A DNA stretch of 64,000 nucleotides from Acidilobaceae archaeon (GTDB lineage: Archaea; Thermoproteota; Thermoprotei_A; Sulfolobales; Acidilobaceae): assembly GCA_027014125.1 (NCBI GenBank), contig JALWEI010000036.1, forward strand, positions 1-64,000, in the 5' to 3' direction. The notes beneath the pieces are model-generated. The model made no database searches, was not told the origin of the DNA, and saw only the letters and a list, made by a program, of their open reading frames with translations. Within the stretch, counting starts at the first letter, position 1, and the number at the start of each line of letters is the position of its first letter. This document shows positions 6,403-15,115 of this stretch, piece after piece. The position numbers and the translations under genes were made by a program.

Positions 6403-7307
6403 CGGCGAGGGTGCTCGTAGGGGTGGTCGACGCAGGGTTCCTGGTGGCCCAGCTCGTTAACGCCCTCTTCTACTCCTCCATCCTTTTTATGATCGCCTCC
6501 GGCCTTAGCCTGATATTCGGTATAACGAGGATCCTGAACCTGGCCCACGGGGCCTTCTACATGCTTGGAGCTTACATTATGTATACTGTGATGACCGCCC
6601 TCCCCGGTGGCGCCTCGGCTGTCCTTGGCATACTAGCCGCCGGGGCCCTCGTGGCGTTGATTGGCCTCCTGGTTGAGGCTGGGCTCCTGAGGAGGGTCTA
6701 CGGGAAGCCTGAGGAGGTCCAGCTGCTCCTCACCTTCGCCCTCATACTGGTGCTGGATGACTTGGCTAAGATGATCTGGGGCCCAGAGTACAAGTCTCTA
6801 ACCACGCTCCCCTGGGGCAGCCTGGCGGTTGGTGACTACACTATACCCGTCTACCACCTAGTTGCCATAGCTGTGGCCCTTGCCTCGGCGGTGGGCCTCT
6901 GGCTCCTCTTCTCCAGGACGACGCTGGGTAAGAAGATCAGGGCCTCCGCCTCCTACCCGGAGGTTGCCGAGGCGCTGGGGGTTGATACGAGGAGGATGTT
7001 CATGGCCACATTCATGCTGGGCTCCGCCCTTGCCGGGGCCTCCGGGGCCCTGGCAGGGCCCGTGCTTACGGCTTACCCGGGCATGGGCACTGAGGCGATA
7101 GTACTCTCATTCGCCATCATCGTGATAGGGGGTATGGGGAGCATACTGGGCGCCCTGGCTGGCGCGTTGATCGTGGGATTCACTAGGACGGTGATGGCCG
7201 TGGTCTACCCTGTGTTGGAGGTGGCCCTGATCTACATAGTGATGGCCATCGTCCTCCTAGTCAAGCCCACTGGGCTGTTTGGCGGCAGGGAGGTGGAGAG
7301 GAGGTGA
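6396..7307 (+). CDS. livH: ABC transporter permease, LivH type
   Basis: 303 residues, GTG start overlapping the end of livK. About eight hydrophobic segments and the LivH hallmarks SGLSLIFGITRILNLAHGAFYMLGAY near the N-terminus and FAIIVIGGMGSILGALAGALIVG near residue 235 identify it. The EAA-like cytoplasmic loop (ASASYPEVAEALGVDTRRMF) that contacts the ATPases is present. It forms the membrane channel together with LivM. Confidence 0.93.
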   Translation: MLTARVLVGVVDAGFLVAQLVNALFYSSILFMIASGLSLIFGITRILNLAHGAFYMLGAYIMYTVMTALPGGASAVLGILAAGALVALIGLLVEAGLLRRVYGKPEEVQLLLTFALILVLDDLAKMIWGPEYKSLTTLPWGSLAVGDYTIPVYHLVAIAVALASAVGLWLLFSRTTLGKKIRASASYPEVAEALGVDTRRMFMATFMLGSALAGASGALAGPVLTAYPGMGTEAIVLSFAIIVIGGMGSILGALAGALIVGFTRTVMAVVYPVLEVALIYIVMAIVLLVKPTGLFGGREVERR

Positions 7308-8221
7308 AGCCCAGCGACTACTGGGCCCTTGTACTAGTCTTCGCCCTGCTAGCTGTGGCCCCCGCCCTGGCGGGCCCCTTCTACACGAGGCTCCTAGCCA
7401 CGGGGATACTCTATGGGACCGCCGCTGTGGGGTTCAACGTGCTCTTCGGCTACACGGGCCTGCTCAGCTTCGGCCACGCAATGTTCTGGGGCGCCGGGGC
7501 CTACACTGTTGCCATAGGCATGGTCAAGATGGGCCTATCCTTCCCCGCCTCCCTGGCCCTCTCCCTCCTAGTTGTCGGGGTGATAGCGCTCGTCACAGGC
7601 TTCCTGAGCCTGAGGCACACTAGGATATACTTTGCGATGCTCACCCTCGCCTTCGGCCAGCTGCTCTACGCTATAGCGCTCAAGTGGAGGAGCATGACCG
7701 GCGCTGATGAGGGGATCTACGGCGTCCCTCGCCCTCTGGGCGATGTGGTCCTCTACTACTACCTCATCCTAGGAGTCTCCCTCGTGGTGCTCCTAGCCCT
7801 GCTCAAGATCCTCAAGAGCCCCCTGGGACTTGCGTTTAGGAGCATAAGGGATAACCCCTTCAGGGCCGAGGTTGTAGGGTACCCGGTCAACAGGCTTAGG
7901 CTGCTTAGCTACACCATAAGCGGCCTAGCTACTGGGGTGGCTGGTAGCCTCTACGCCCCCCTCCAGACCTCGGTCAACCCTGAGTCCCTATATTGGACCT
8001 TCAGCGCTGCTATAGTGTTCATGGCTATACTCGGGGGCTCCAGGGTGTTCATAGGCCCCTTCATAGGTGGGCTCCTCTACGTCTTCATCCAGGACACAGC
8101 GATGGGCGCCACCGAGTACTGGCTCCTCGCCACAGGCATCACGCTGGGGGCCCTCATACTCCTCCTGCCAGAAGGCATAGTAGGGTACATCTGGAGGAGG
8201 CTCGGGGGGAGGCTGGAGTGA
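7304..8221 (+). CDS. livM: ABC transporter permease, LivM type
   Basis: 305 residues, GTG start in a 4-nt overlap with livH. LivM features include GTAAVGFNVLFGYTGLLSFGHAMFWGAG near residue 40, the GLAFRSIRDNPFRAEVVGYPVNRLRL coupling loop near residue 180, and FMAILGGSRVFIGPFIGGLLY. It is the partner permease of LivH in the inner-membrane channel. Confidence 0.93.
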   Translation: MKPSDYWALVLVFALLAVAPALAGPFYTRLLATGILYGTAAVGFNVLFGYTGLLSFGHAMFWGAGAYTVAIGMVKMGLSFPASLALSLLVVGVIALVTGFLSLRHTRIYFAMLTLAFGQLLYAIALKWRSMTGADEGIYGVPRPLGDVVLYYYLILGVSLVVLLALLKILKSPLGLAFRSIRDNPFRAEVVGYPVNRLRLLSYTISGLATGVAGSLYAPLQTSVNPESLYWTFSAAIVFMAILGGSRVFIGPFIGGLLYVFIQDTAMGATEYWLLATGITLGALILLLPEGIVGYIWRRLGGRLE

Positions 8222-8973
8222 GGCCCGTGCTGGTAGTTGAGGACGTGAGGAAGTACTACGGCAGGGTAGCCGCCGTGGACGGGGTCAGCCTCACCATAGA
8301 GGAGGAGTCGGTGGTGGGCCTGATAGGCCCCAACGGCGCGGGGAAGACGACGCTCCTAGACATAATCTCGGGGGTCGTGAGGCCCGACACTGGCAGGGTT
8401 AAGCTTGTGACGGAGGAAGGCGAGGTAGACCTTACCGGGAGGCCCATATCCTACATAACAAGGATGGGGGTCTCGAGGGCGTTCCAGATACCCAACGTGT
8501 TCAGCGGCCTCACAGTGCTTGACAACCTGAGGACCGCGCTGGTGGCCTCAAAGAGGCTATACACGAGGCCCACGAGGAGCTACGAGTCGCTACCTGGAGT
8601 AGACGAGGAGGCCCACAGGCTGGCCTCACTGGTCGGCTTAGAGGATAGGGTTGAGGTAAAGGCCTCCGGCCTGAGTCATGGCGAGAGGAAGCTGCTAGAC
8701 ATAGCAATGGCCCTAACCACCAAGCCCCGGGTGCTACTCCTGGATGAGCCCACTGCTGGGCTTAGCGCTGTTGAGAAGGGTAGGATAGTGGAGCTGATCG
8801 AGGGGTTGAAGAGGCGGGGTATACCCATGCTCGTAGTTGAGCACGACCTAGACGTGGTCTTTAGCGTCTCCGACAGGGTAGTGGCGATGCACGAGGGCAA
8901 AGTCCTCGTGGAGGGCAGGCCGGAGGAGGTGAGGAGCGACCCAAGGCTCAGGGTGGCATACTTCGGAGAGTAG
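8218..8973 (+). CDS. livG: ABC transporter ATPase, LivG type
   Basis: The frame is open from 7993, but the first 75 codons overlap livM as shadow. GTG 8218, in a GTGA overlap with the livM stop, gives a normal 251-residue LivG. Walker A is GPNGAGKTT, the Q-loop region GVSRAFQIPNVF, the signature LSHGERKLLDIAMAL, Walker B VLLLDEPTAGL, and the switch histidine lies in VEHDLDVVF. It hydrolyses ATP to drive import with LivF. Confidence 0.93.
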   Translation: MRPVLVVEDVRKYYGRVAAVDGVSLTIEEESVVGLIGPNGAGKTTLLDIISGVVRPDTGRVKLVTEEGEVDLTGRPISYITRMGVSRAFQIPNVFSGLTVLDNLRTALVASKRLYTRPTRSYESLPGVDEEAHRLASLVGLEDRVEVKASGLSHGERKLLDIAMALTTKPRVLLLDEPTAGLSAVEKGRIVELIEGLKRRGIPMLVVEHDLDVVFSVSDRVVAMHEGKVLVEGRPEEVRSDPRLRVAYFGE

Positions 8974-8987
8974 ACGAGGTGAATGGC

Positions 8988-9701
8988 ATGGTGGAGGTCA
9001 GTATGGAGGACGTATGGGTCGAGATAGGGGGTGTCGAGGTCCTCAGGGGGGTAACAATCAAAGTCGAGGAGGGGGCCAGCTACGCGATAGTGGGTAGGAA
9101 CGGGGCCGGGAAGACAACGCTCCTCCGCACACTCCTGGGCATACTCAAGCCCAGCAGGGGCAGGGTCACCGCCCGGGGCAGGGGTAGGATCCTGGACATG
9201 ACTAGGACCCCGCCCCACAAGCTAGCAGAGCTGGGGGTAGGCTACGTCCCCCAGGGCAGGATGATCTTCCCAGACCTAACAGCCCTGGAGAACCTAGAGG
9301 TAGCCTACGGCGGCCCAGTACCGGGGGACACGCTGGAGTGGATCTACACGATCCTCCCAGAGCTGAAGAGGTTCATAGACAGGAAGGGCATGTACATGAG
9401 CGGGGGAGAGCAGCAGATCGTAGCAGTGGCCAGAGCCCTCGTGAGGAGGCCCAGCCTCATAGTGCTAGACGAGCCACTCGAGGGCCTCGCGCCGAGGGTT
9501 GTCAAGAGCATCCTGGACGCCCTGAGGGAGATCAAGGCCAGCGGGGTCTCAATACTAATAACTGAGTCTGGCACAATATCGAGGGTCAGGGGCATAGCAG
9601 AGAATGCCTACGGCCTCGATAGGGGAGAAATAATATACAGCGGAGACCTAGACGGGCTAGAGCGGGACCCCGAGGCCAGGAGGAGGATATGGGGCCTCTA
9701 G
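8988..9701 (+). CDS. livF: ABC transporter ATPase, LivF type
   Basis: 237 residues from ATG 8988, chosen because GAGGTGA lies 6-7 nt upstream; GTG 8979 would add three residues. Walker A is GRNGAGKTT, the LivF-type segment GVGYVPQGRMIFPDLTALENL follows, the signature is MSGGEQQIVAVARAL, and Walker B is LIVLDEPLEGLAP. The switch region reads ITESGT where many ABC ATPases have a histidine, an unusual replacement. Last gene of the liv operon. Confidence 0.92.
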   Translation: MVEVSMEDVWVEIGGVEVLRGVTIKVEEGASYAIVGRNGAGKTTLLRTLLGILKPSRGRVTARGRGRILDMTRTPPHKLAELGVGYVPQGRMIFPDLTALENLEVAYGGPVPGDTLEWIYTILPELKRFIDRKGMYMSGGEQQIVAVARALVRRPSLIVLDEPLEGLAPRVVKSILDALREIKASGVSILITESGTISRVRGIAENAYGLDRGEIIYSGDLDGLERDPEARRRIWGL

Positions 9702-9719
9702 CCAGGCCCCGAGGGGCAG

Positions 9720-11474
9720 GTGATGCTGAGGAGATGGCTCGACGCGCTGGCTAAGAGCGTGTGGGTAAAGAGGGTCACGGGAAGCCTAAGGGATATAGAG
9801 CTCTGGATAATCCTCGGCAGCATAGTAGGCCTCCTCTCCGGCCTTGCAGGGGTCGCACTAACCCTAGCAATAGAGCATATATCCCCCATGCTAATAGGCG
9901 GGGCCCACGGAGCCCTGGTCAACACTGGCCTAGACCCGGGTCTCCTCTGGGTCATCCCCCTGGTCGCCCTAGGCGGCCTAGCTTCGGGGTTGATAACCAG
10001 CTTCCTGGCTCCCGAGGCTGAGGGCCATGGTACCGACTATGTTATAGAGTCTATACATAGGAGGAAGGCCGAGCTCAGGGCCCGGGTGGCGGTGTGGAAG
10101 ATCATAGCCTCGAGCATACTCATATCTACAGGGGGGAGTGCCGGGAAGGAGGGGCCAATAGCGCAGAGCGGTGCTAGTATAGGCTCCACGATCGCCATGA
10201 TCATGAGGCTGACAAAGGTTGAGAGGAGGCTCCTTGTCCTAGCCGGGGTTGCTGGGGGTATAAGCTCCGTCTTCAAGGCCCCCCTCGGGGCGGTGATATT
10301 CGCCCTCGAGGTGCCCTACAAGAGGGATATCGAGGCGGAGGCGGTGACCCCCATAGCCGTCTCATCCTTCACCGGCTACCTTGTAAGCACCCAGATACTA
10401 GGCGGCTCCACACTCTTCAACGCCCCAACAATCACCCCTGAGGGGGTGTATAGGCACCTCTGGATCTTCCTAGCCATAGGCCTTTTCACCGGCCTCTTGG
10501 CTAGGCTATTCGTGAGGACCTTCTACTGGGTTGCCGATAGGGTCTCGATGCTCAGGCTCCATAGGGCCCTCAAGCCCGCCCTCGGCGGGCTTGGAGCCGG
10601 GTTGATAGCGTTCCTGGTCCCCGGCGTTTTGGGGCAGAGTTATTGGGTAGTGGGCGAGATCCTCGGGGGAACCGTGTACCCCTGGGGGCTCCTCCTGGCA
10701 CTAACCCTGGCCAAGGTCCTTGCCACCTCCCTCAGCGTGGGGAGCGGCGGCTCCGGCGGGGTCTTCGGCCCCTCTATAGTGATCGGGGCCTCCGGCAGCG
10801 CCGCGCTGGCTATGCTCCTAACGGGGGACCCCTCGCTGGTGCCCATGGCTAGCCTCGTCGGGATGATGGCGTTCCTGGCCGCCGCTGGGAAGGTGCCTCT
10901 AGCAGCCATAGTTATGGCGGTGGAGATGAGTAGGGGCTACTCGATGATAGCCCCCGCAATAGCGGCGGTCGCCGTCTCCACGCTCGCCTCGGGGGGCGAC
11001 TCGATATACCGCAGCCAGGTGGATACTAGGGTCGACTCGCCCTTCTACCTGGGCCTGGAGCTAAGGCAGATCCTAAGAAAGGTGAGGGTGAGGCAGGTGA
11101 TGACCACCAACGTGATCACCGTCAAGCCAAGCCAGACCCTACTGGATGTGCTAAGGCTGATAGGCAAAACCGGCCACCGCGGCTTCCCCGTTGTGGACGA
11201 GGAGGGCAGGGTAGTCGGCATGATAACGGAGAGGGACATAGCCAGGTATGACAGGACCAAGCTAGACAAGGTTAGGGTCGAGGAGGCTATGACGAGGCAC
11301 CTAGTCGTAGCTACTCCAGATGAGACGCTGGATGACGCCATGACTAAGATCATAAGGTACACCGTGGGGAGGCTACCAGTGGTCGAGGACCTGGACACGA
11401 TGAGGCTAGTCGGCATAGTCACCCCAAGGGACATACTGAGGGCCTACAAGGCTCTAGAGGCCACGATAGAGTAG
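9720..11474 (+). CDS. ClC-family chloride channel/antiporter with C-terminal CBS pair
   Basis: 584 residues from GTG 9720 (ATG 9723 equally possible). About ten to twelve membrane segments cover residues 27-455. Family motifs are GSAGKEGP (139-146) with the gating glutamate at 144, and GSGGSGGVFGPSIVIGA (GxFxP equivalent). Two CBS domains follow the membrane part (VRQVMTTNVITVKPSQTLLDVL and VEEAMTRHLVVATPDETLDDAM), which in this family sense nucleotides and gate transport. Archaeal members move Cl- or other halides, sometimes in exchange for H+; channel versus exchanger cannot be decided by eye. It starts 18 nt after livF, so co-transcription is possible. Confidence 0.92.
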   Translation: MMLRRWLDALAKSVWVKRVTGSLRDIELWIILGSIVGLLSGLAGVALTLAIEHISPMLIGGAHGALVNTGLDPGLLWVIPLVALGGLASGLITSFLAPEAEGHGTDYVIESIHRRKAELRARVAVWKIIASSILISTGGSAGKEGPIAQSGASIGSTIAMIMRLTKVERRLLVLAGVAGGISSVFKAPLGAVIFALEVPYKRDIEAEAVTPIAVSSFTGYLVSTQILGGSTLFNAPTITPEGVYRHLWIFLAIGLFTGLLARLFVRTFYWVADRVSMLRLHRALKPALGGLGAGLIAFLVPGVLGQSYWVVGEILGGTVYPWGLLLALTLAKVLATSLSVGSGGSGGVFGPSIVIGASGSAALAMLLTGDPSLVPMASLVGMMAFLAAAGKVPLAAIVMAVEMSRGYSMIAPAIAAVAVSTLASGGDSIYRSQVDTRVDSPFYLGLELRQILRKVRVRQVMTTNVITVKPSQTLLDVLRLIGKTGHRGFPVVDEEGRVVGMITERDIARYDRTKLDKVRVEEAMTRHLVVATPDETLDDAMTKIIRYTVGRLPVVEDLDTMRLVGIVTPRDILRAYKALEATIE

Positions 11475-11528
11475 CCAGAGGCCAGGATATAACTTATACA
11501 CTCAGCCACAACTCCTGGGGGCCAACCC

Positions 11529-13034
11529 TTGGAAGACCTAGAGCCCAGGCTCTGGAGGCTAGCCCAGCAGCTCTACACCGGGAACCAGCACATAGCCGGG
11601 AGCCCCGGGGAGAGGAGTGAAGCTGAGAGGATAGCAGGGATCCTGGAGGACCATACCGGGCTGGAGGCTAGGCTTGTCGAGACCCCCCTGACCAGCTGGA
11701 GGCTTAGGCACGTGGAGCCCCAGGGGCTACTGGTGGCGCCCTACGTCGAGTCTGGCTATGCACGGGGCAGGGTTACCAGGATCCAGGGTGACCCGGCGCT
11801 GCCCGAGTCGTGGAGGCCTGGGAGGGGTATAGCAGTCATAGGGGAGCCTGAGGATCCTGATGACGTCAAGGCCGCCGCCCTACTGGCCCATGAGGCTGGA
11901 TACGAGGCACTGATCGTGGAGTCTCCCAGGCCCCGGGTGATTGTGGTTAACGGTCACTGGGGTTATAGCTACAGGGCTGGAGCCCCCAGCCCCATACCGG
12001 TGGCCTATGCACCCCCGGGGCTTGTGGGGGATGAGGTCGAGATCCAGGTTGAGGCTGAGACCGTAGAGGCCCGGGGTTATACGGTGGAGGCTGGGGGTGG
12101 CGAGGAGCCTATAGCTGTGGGCGCCCACTATGACAGGTGGCTGACCGGGTTCCAGGATAATATTGCCGGTGTCGCTGAGGCCGCTGAGCTGGCTAGACTA
12201 CTCCACGAGGGTGGCAGGGAGGTCCTCCTACTAGTCTTTACTGCGGAGGAGCATGGGGCCCCGGGGTACGCCTCCTGGTACTGGGCCTGGGGCAGCAGGT
12301 TCTACTTCACCCAGCTCCAGGAGGCCGGGCTGCTAGATAGGGTTAGGGCCTACGTGAACTTCGACGTTGCTGCTAGCCCCGGCTTGAGGGTTAGTGGGAG
12401 CCCCCAGCTGGTGGAGGGGTCCCGGCTACCTGTGAGGAGGTGGGAGTGCCCTGAGTGTGATAGCATGCAGGCTGCGGTGCGTGGGGTGCCCACGGTATCG
12501 ATCCACTCCCTGTGGAGCCGCGAGATCCTCGGGGTCTACCACACAGTGTGGGATACTCCTGGTAACGCGAGCCCTGCCGCGATGGCCATGGCCGTGGAGG
12601 AGGCCTATAGACTCGTCACCGCGGGGCCCCGGTGGGGGGCCCTCGCCAGGATGCTCCACGAGACGCTATCCCAGGGCCCCCTAGAGGCTAGGAGGCTCGA
12701 CTCGATGATACAGATGGCGCTCCGGAGGGATCCTGAGGACACGTATAGGGTGCTGGCTAGGCTTATGCTCAGGCCGGTCCACTACGGCTCCTACAGGTAT
12801 GAGGGGAGCCACCTGGAGGCCCTCTGGATACCGGAGGTTAGCCTGCTCCCCCGGCTGCTTGAGGACCTTGCCCGGGGGAGCGCTCCGAGGGAGGTCGTGG
12901 AGCCCGGGGAGGAGAGGCTCCTCCTCGTGCCCTCCAGTGGGGGGAGGCCTGTAGGTAGGAGGGCCTTGATGGCGCAGGTTAGGGCTGCTATAGCCGAGTA
13001 TACTGGGGCCCTGGAGGAGTGGCTTAGGAGGTGA
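11529..13034 (+). CDS. M28-family zinc aminopeptidase
   Basis: 501 residues, TTG start preceded by TGGGGG. Metal-ligand motifs of peptidase family M28 are in order: H200-x-D202 (GAHYD), D210-N (QDNIAG), E240-E241 (TAEEHG), D279 (VNFDV) and H338 (GVYHTVWDT). QHIAGSPGERSEAERIAGIL at the N-terminus and an inserted PA-like region around 70-190 match secreted or cytosolic M28 enzymes. No signal peptide is visible, so it probably acts inside the cell, trimming N-terminal residues from peptides. A 150-residue helical C-terminus is extra. Its last 11 bases overlap the convergent gene. Confidence 0.9.
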   Translation: MEDLEPRLWRLAQQLYTGNQHIAGSPGERSEAERIAGILEDHTGLEARLVETPLTSWRLRHVEPQGLLVAPYVESGYARGRVTRIQGDPALPESWRPGRGIAVIGEPEDPDDVKAAALLAHEAGYEALIVESPRPRVIVVNGHWGYSYRAGAPSPIPVAYAPPGLVGDEVEIQVEAETVEARGYTVEAGGGEEPIAVGAHYDRWLTGFQDNIAGVAEAAELARLLHEGGREVLLLVFTAEEHGAPGYASWYWAWGSRFYFTQLQEAGLLDRVRAYVNFDVAASPGLRVSGSPQLVEGSRLPVRRWECPECDSMQAAVRGVPTVSIHSLWSREILGVYHTVWDTPGNASPAAMAMAVEEAYRLVTAGPRWGALARMLHETLSQGPLEARRLDSMIQMALRRDPEDTYRVLARLMLRPVHYGSYRYEGSHLEALWIPEVSLLPRLLEDLARGSAPREVVEPGEERLLLVPSSGGRPVGRRALMAQVRAAIAEYTGALEEWLRR

Positions 13035-13575
13035 GCCCCTCTATCAGGTTCCTGAGCTTTGATGCTAGGCTCGCAAGGTCCTCTCGCCCTGGTGCTGCCC
13101 GGGTTACGCACCATTCTAGCCACCTGGCGTAGCACTTCGGATCCCCTAGCTTGACACCGGCCCTCAGCTTTGTGTAGAGTATCATTAGCTCTACGAGGCA
13201 GCCGTGTGCCCTGGAGTATGGTGGGGGCGACCCGGCTAGGTGCTCTAAGCCCGTGCACTTGTAGAGGGTGTACTCGTCCCTGTCCTCAGCCTTCTCGGGG
13301 GTGCACCTGTACCAGGCTCCCATGCCTGGGTCTGGCTTGGGGCAGGGTGTCCACTCTATTAGGTCCTCTAGCTTGTGCTCTATGCTGAGCCAGTATAGGC
13401 TGGGGTCCCGGGGTGCTAGGAGGTATAGCTGGGTGGGTGACTCCTCTAGGATCCTGCTTAGCCCGGTCCCCTTGTATGCCTTGAAGGTTGGGGGGTTTAG
13501 GGCTAGGATGCCCAGTGGCATGGTGTACCTCTTGCATGGCATCGCTATTAGCTCGCTGTACGCGCCCTCCAGCAT
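13024..13575 (-). CDS. Conserved-looking protein, unknown function
   Basis: 183 residues. Begins MLEGAYSELIAMPCKRYTMPLGILALNPPTFKAYKGTG. A CKRY/C-P-rich N-terminal half (PCKRY, WTPCPKPDPGMGAWYRC) resembles proteins that open with a PCS/PCK motif and then an aYxG step, but no family assignment is made. Eight cysteines are spread over the protein. It overlaps the convergent M28 peptidase gene by 11 bases at the 3' end. Its reading frame is better coded than the longer open frame at 13286-13963, which is shadow. Confidence 0.55.
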   Translation of the reverse strand: MLEGAYSELIAMPCKRYTMPLGILALNPPTFKAYKGTGLSRILEESPTQLYLLAPRDPSLYWLSIEHKLEDLIEWTPCPKPDPGMGAWYRCTPEKAEDRDEYTLYKCTGLEHLAGSPPPYSRAHGCLVELMILYTKLRAGVKLGDPKCYARWLEWCVTRAAPGREDLASLASKLRNLIEGLTS

Positions 13576-13695
13576 CCCGGGGGCCCCTAGGATATATGTG
13601 CCCCGGGGCGGGGTGTAATTTAGGTGTGGGCCTGTGATGCCGCTCTGCCGCTACCGTAGTGTTTGTGAGGACGCGAACCCCTGGCTGAGGCCCTC

Positions 13696-13953
13696 CTAGA
13701 CTACCTGAGCCTCCTCGCCCTCCTCCCTCTTGGCCTCCTCGTAAACCCTGGCTATAACCCAGGTCCTCAGGAGGGTTACGCTGGCCGAGAGCATTGCTAG
13801 GCCTATCACCGCCGCTAGGAGGCTGGCTGCGACCCGCGGCTGCTCTAGCTGCATGAGTTGGAGGCTGTTGGAGAGGAAGTATAGGGCTCCTAGGATGAGG
13901 AGTATGGAGATTGATAGTGTGCTGGCCGCCTCCAGCCTCAGCCTCCTCGGCAA
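13696..13953 (-). CDS. Small two-TM membrane protein
   Basis: 85 residues, TTG start six bases after the htpX-like stop. Two hydrophobic helices (about 10-32 and 41-62) connect through a short QLEQPRV loop, and a charged tail (YEEAKREEGEEAQ) follows. It is co-transcribed with the HtpX homologue, so it may be an accessory or adaptor of that membrane protease. That role is inference from context; the sequence alone gives no function. Confidence 0.6.
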   Translation of the reverse strand: MPRRLRLEAASTLSISILLILGALYFLSNSLQLMQLEQPRVAASLLAAVIGLAMLSASVTLLRTWVIARVYEEAKREEGEEAQVV

Positions 13954-13959
13954 TAGGCT

Positions 13960-15054
13960 TCACTCCCTGTAGAGGCTGAGCCTGTCCAGGAACCTTATCC
14001 TCTTCGGTATGGGCGGGTGGCTTGAGAATAGCTCCTGGAGCGGGCTGGGCTCCTCCCTCCTCAGCCTGTCTATGTAACTGTCTATATCGTATAGGAACCC
14101 GCCGCTGGCCTCTATGAGGGGGGCTACTATGAATAGCATGGCAGCCGCCTCATGGGTTCTTGCCTCCTCTACTAGGGCTGGGTTGCTCTTGTAGGCTAGG
14201 TCCAGCCTTGCTAGGGCCCTCTGCATGTACCTAGGGCTCCCGGAGGCCATGGCTCCGTGGGCGTCTGCGTAGTACTCCCTGAGCCTGTTGAAGTGGGAGA
14301 CTAGGAACTTGAATAGTATGCTCGCCGCTATCAGAGCTGCGCCTATGGCTACAAGGATTAGGGGGTTCCCCCTCTCCCTGGCCTCTCCTCCCCCTAGGAA
14401 GCCGCTCCATATCAGGGCCCTGCCTATGAAGTAGATGGCCATCGGGACTAGGCTGAGGGCTAGTATCCATGATATGTCCCTGTGCTTGAGGTGGCCCACT
14501 TCGTGGCCTAGTACTGCCCTGAGCTCTTGGGGAGGCATGATCCTTAGTAGGCCCCGGGTTACTGCTACGTAGCTCCCTGCTAGGGGGCTCCCGTAGGCGA
14601 AGGCGTTGGGCATTGCTAGGTCTGAGATCCTGAGTCTTGGGGGCTTGATCCCGCTGACCTCTGCTATCCTCCTCAGCTCCTCCTCTAGGAGCCTCTCCTC
14701 CCTTGTCTGGGGAGGCCTGGCCCTGTAGAAGAGGTTTATGAGGTATGGTGAGAAGAGCCACTGGAGTAGTATTAGTATTGCGCTTAGCAGGGTGGCGCCC
14801 CATACTAGTGCGCTGGCGCTGGCTGTCGAGCCGGTGTAGTAGCCTATCAGCTTTGCCACCCCTACCAGGAGTGCTATGTAGCCTATGAACGTTGCCAGCG
14901 CTGTTACTCCCATCCCTGCCTTGAGTGCTGCCATGCTCTTGGGGGTGTCACCTACGAGCCTGTGGGCGTTGAGGGCTATCACTCCTATGATCCCGGCTAC
15001 TATCAGGCTCTCTACTAGTAGTAGCCACCACCAGGCGAATATGAACTCTATCAT
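13960..15054 (-). CDS. htpX: HtpX-like M48 membrane metalloprotease
   Basis: 364 residues, ATG start. Four or more membrane helices flank a cytosolic zinc protease core with HEVGH at 184-188 and a downstream REYYADAHGA motif giving the third ligand, as in family M48B. PPRLRISDLAMPNAFAYG and GLLRIMPPQELRAVLGHE are strongly conserved family segments. HtpX enzymes cleave misfolded membrane proteins. It heads a two-gene unit with the small membrane protein downstream. Confidence 0.93.
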   Translation of the reverse strand: MIEFIFAWWWLLLVESLIVAGIIGVIALNAHRLVGDTPKSMAALKAGMGVTALATFIGYIALLVGVAKLIGYYTGSTASASALVWGATLLSAILILLQWLFSPYLINLFYRARPPQTREERLLEEELRRIAEVSGIKPPRLRISDLAMPNAFAYGSPLAGSYVAVTRGLLRIMPPQELRAVLGHEVGHLKHRDISWILALSLVPMAIYFIGRALIWSGFLGGGEARERGNPLILVAIGAALIAASILFKFLVSHFNRLREYYADAHGAMASGSPRYMQRALARLDLAYKSNPALVEEARTHEAAAMLFIVAPLIEASGGFLYDIDSYIDRLRREEPSPLQELFSSHPPIPKRIRFLDRLSLYRE

Positions 15055-15115
15055 CCCAGCTCTTCCCCAGGCTTAGTGAGGTTACCGGGGTTATATAGGG
15101 TGTGGCTATACGTGG

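Noticed and set aside
7993-8217. N-terminal 75-codon extension of LivG
   Set aside because: It reads through livM in another frame with His/Arg/Pro-rich nonsense. GTG 8218 in a GTGA overlap gives the normal LivG length.
13286-13963. 225-codon open frame on the minus strand
   Set aside because: It overlaps the better-coded genes at 13024-13575 and 13696-13953 in other frames and has low-complexity Pro/Arg/His/Gly composition typical of GC-rich shadow ORFs.
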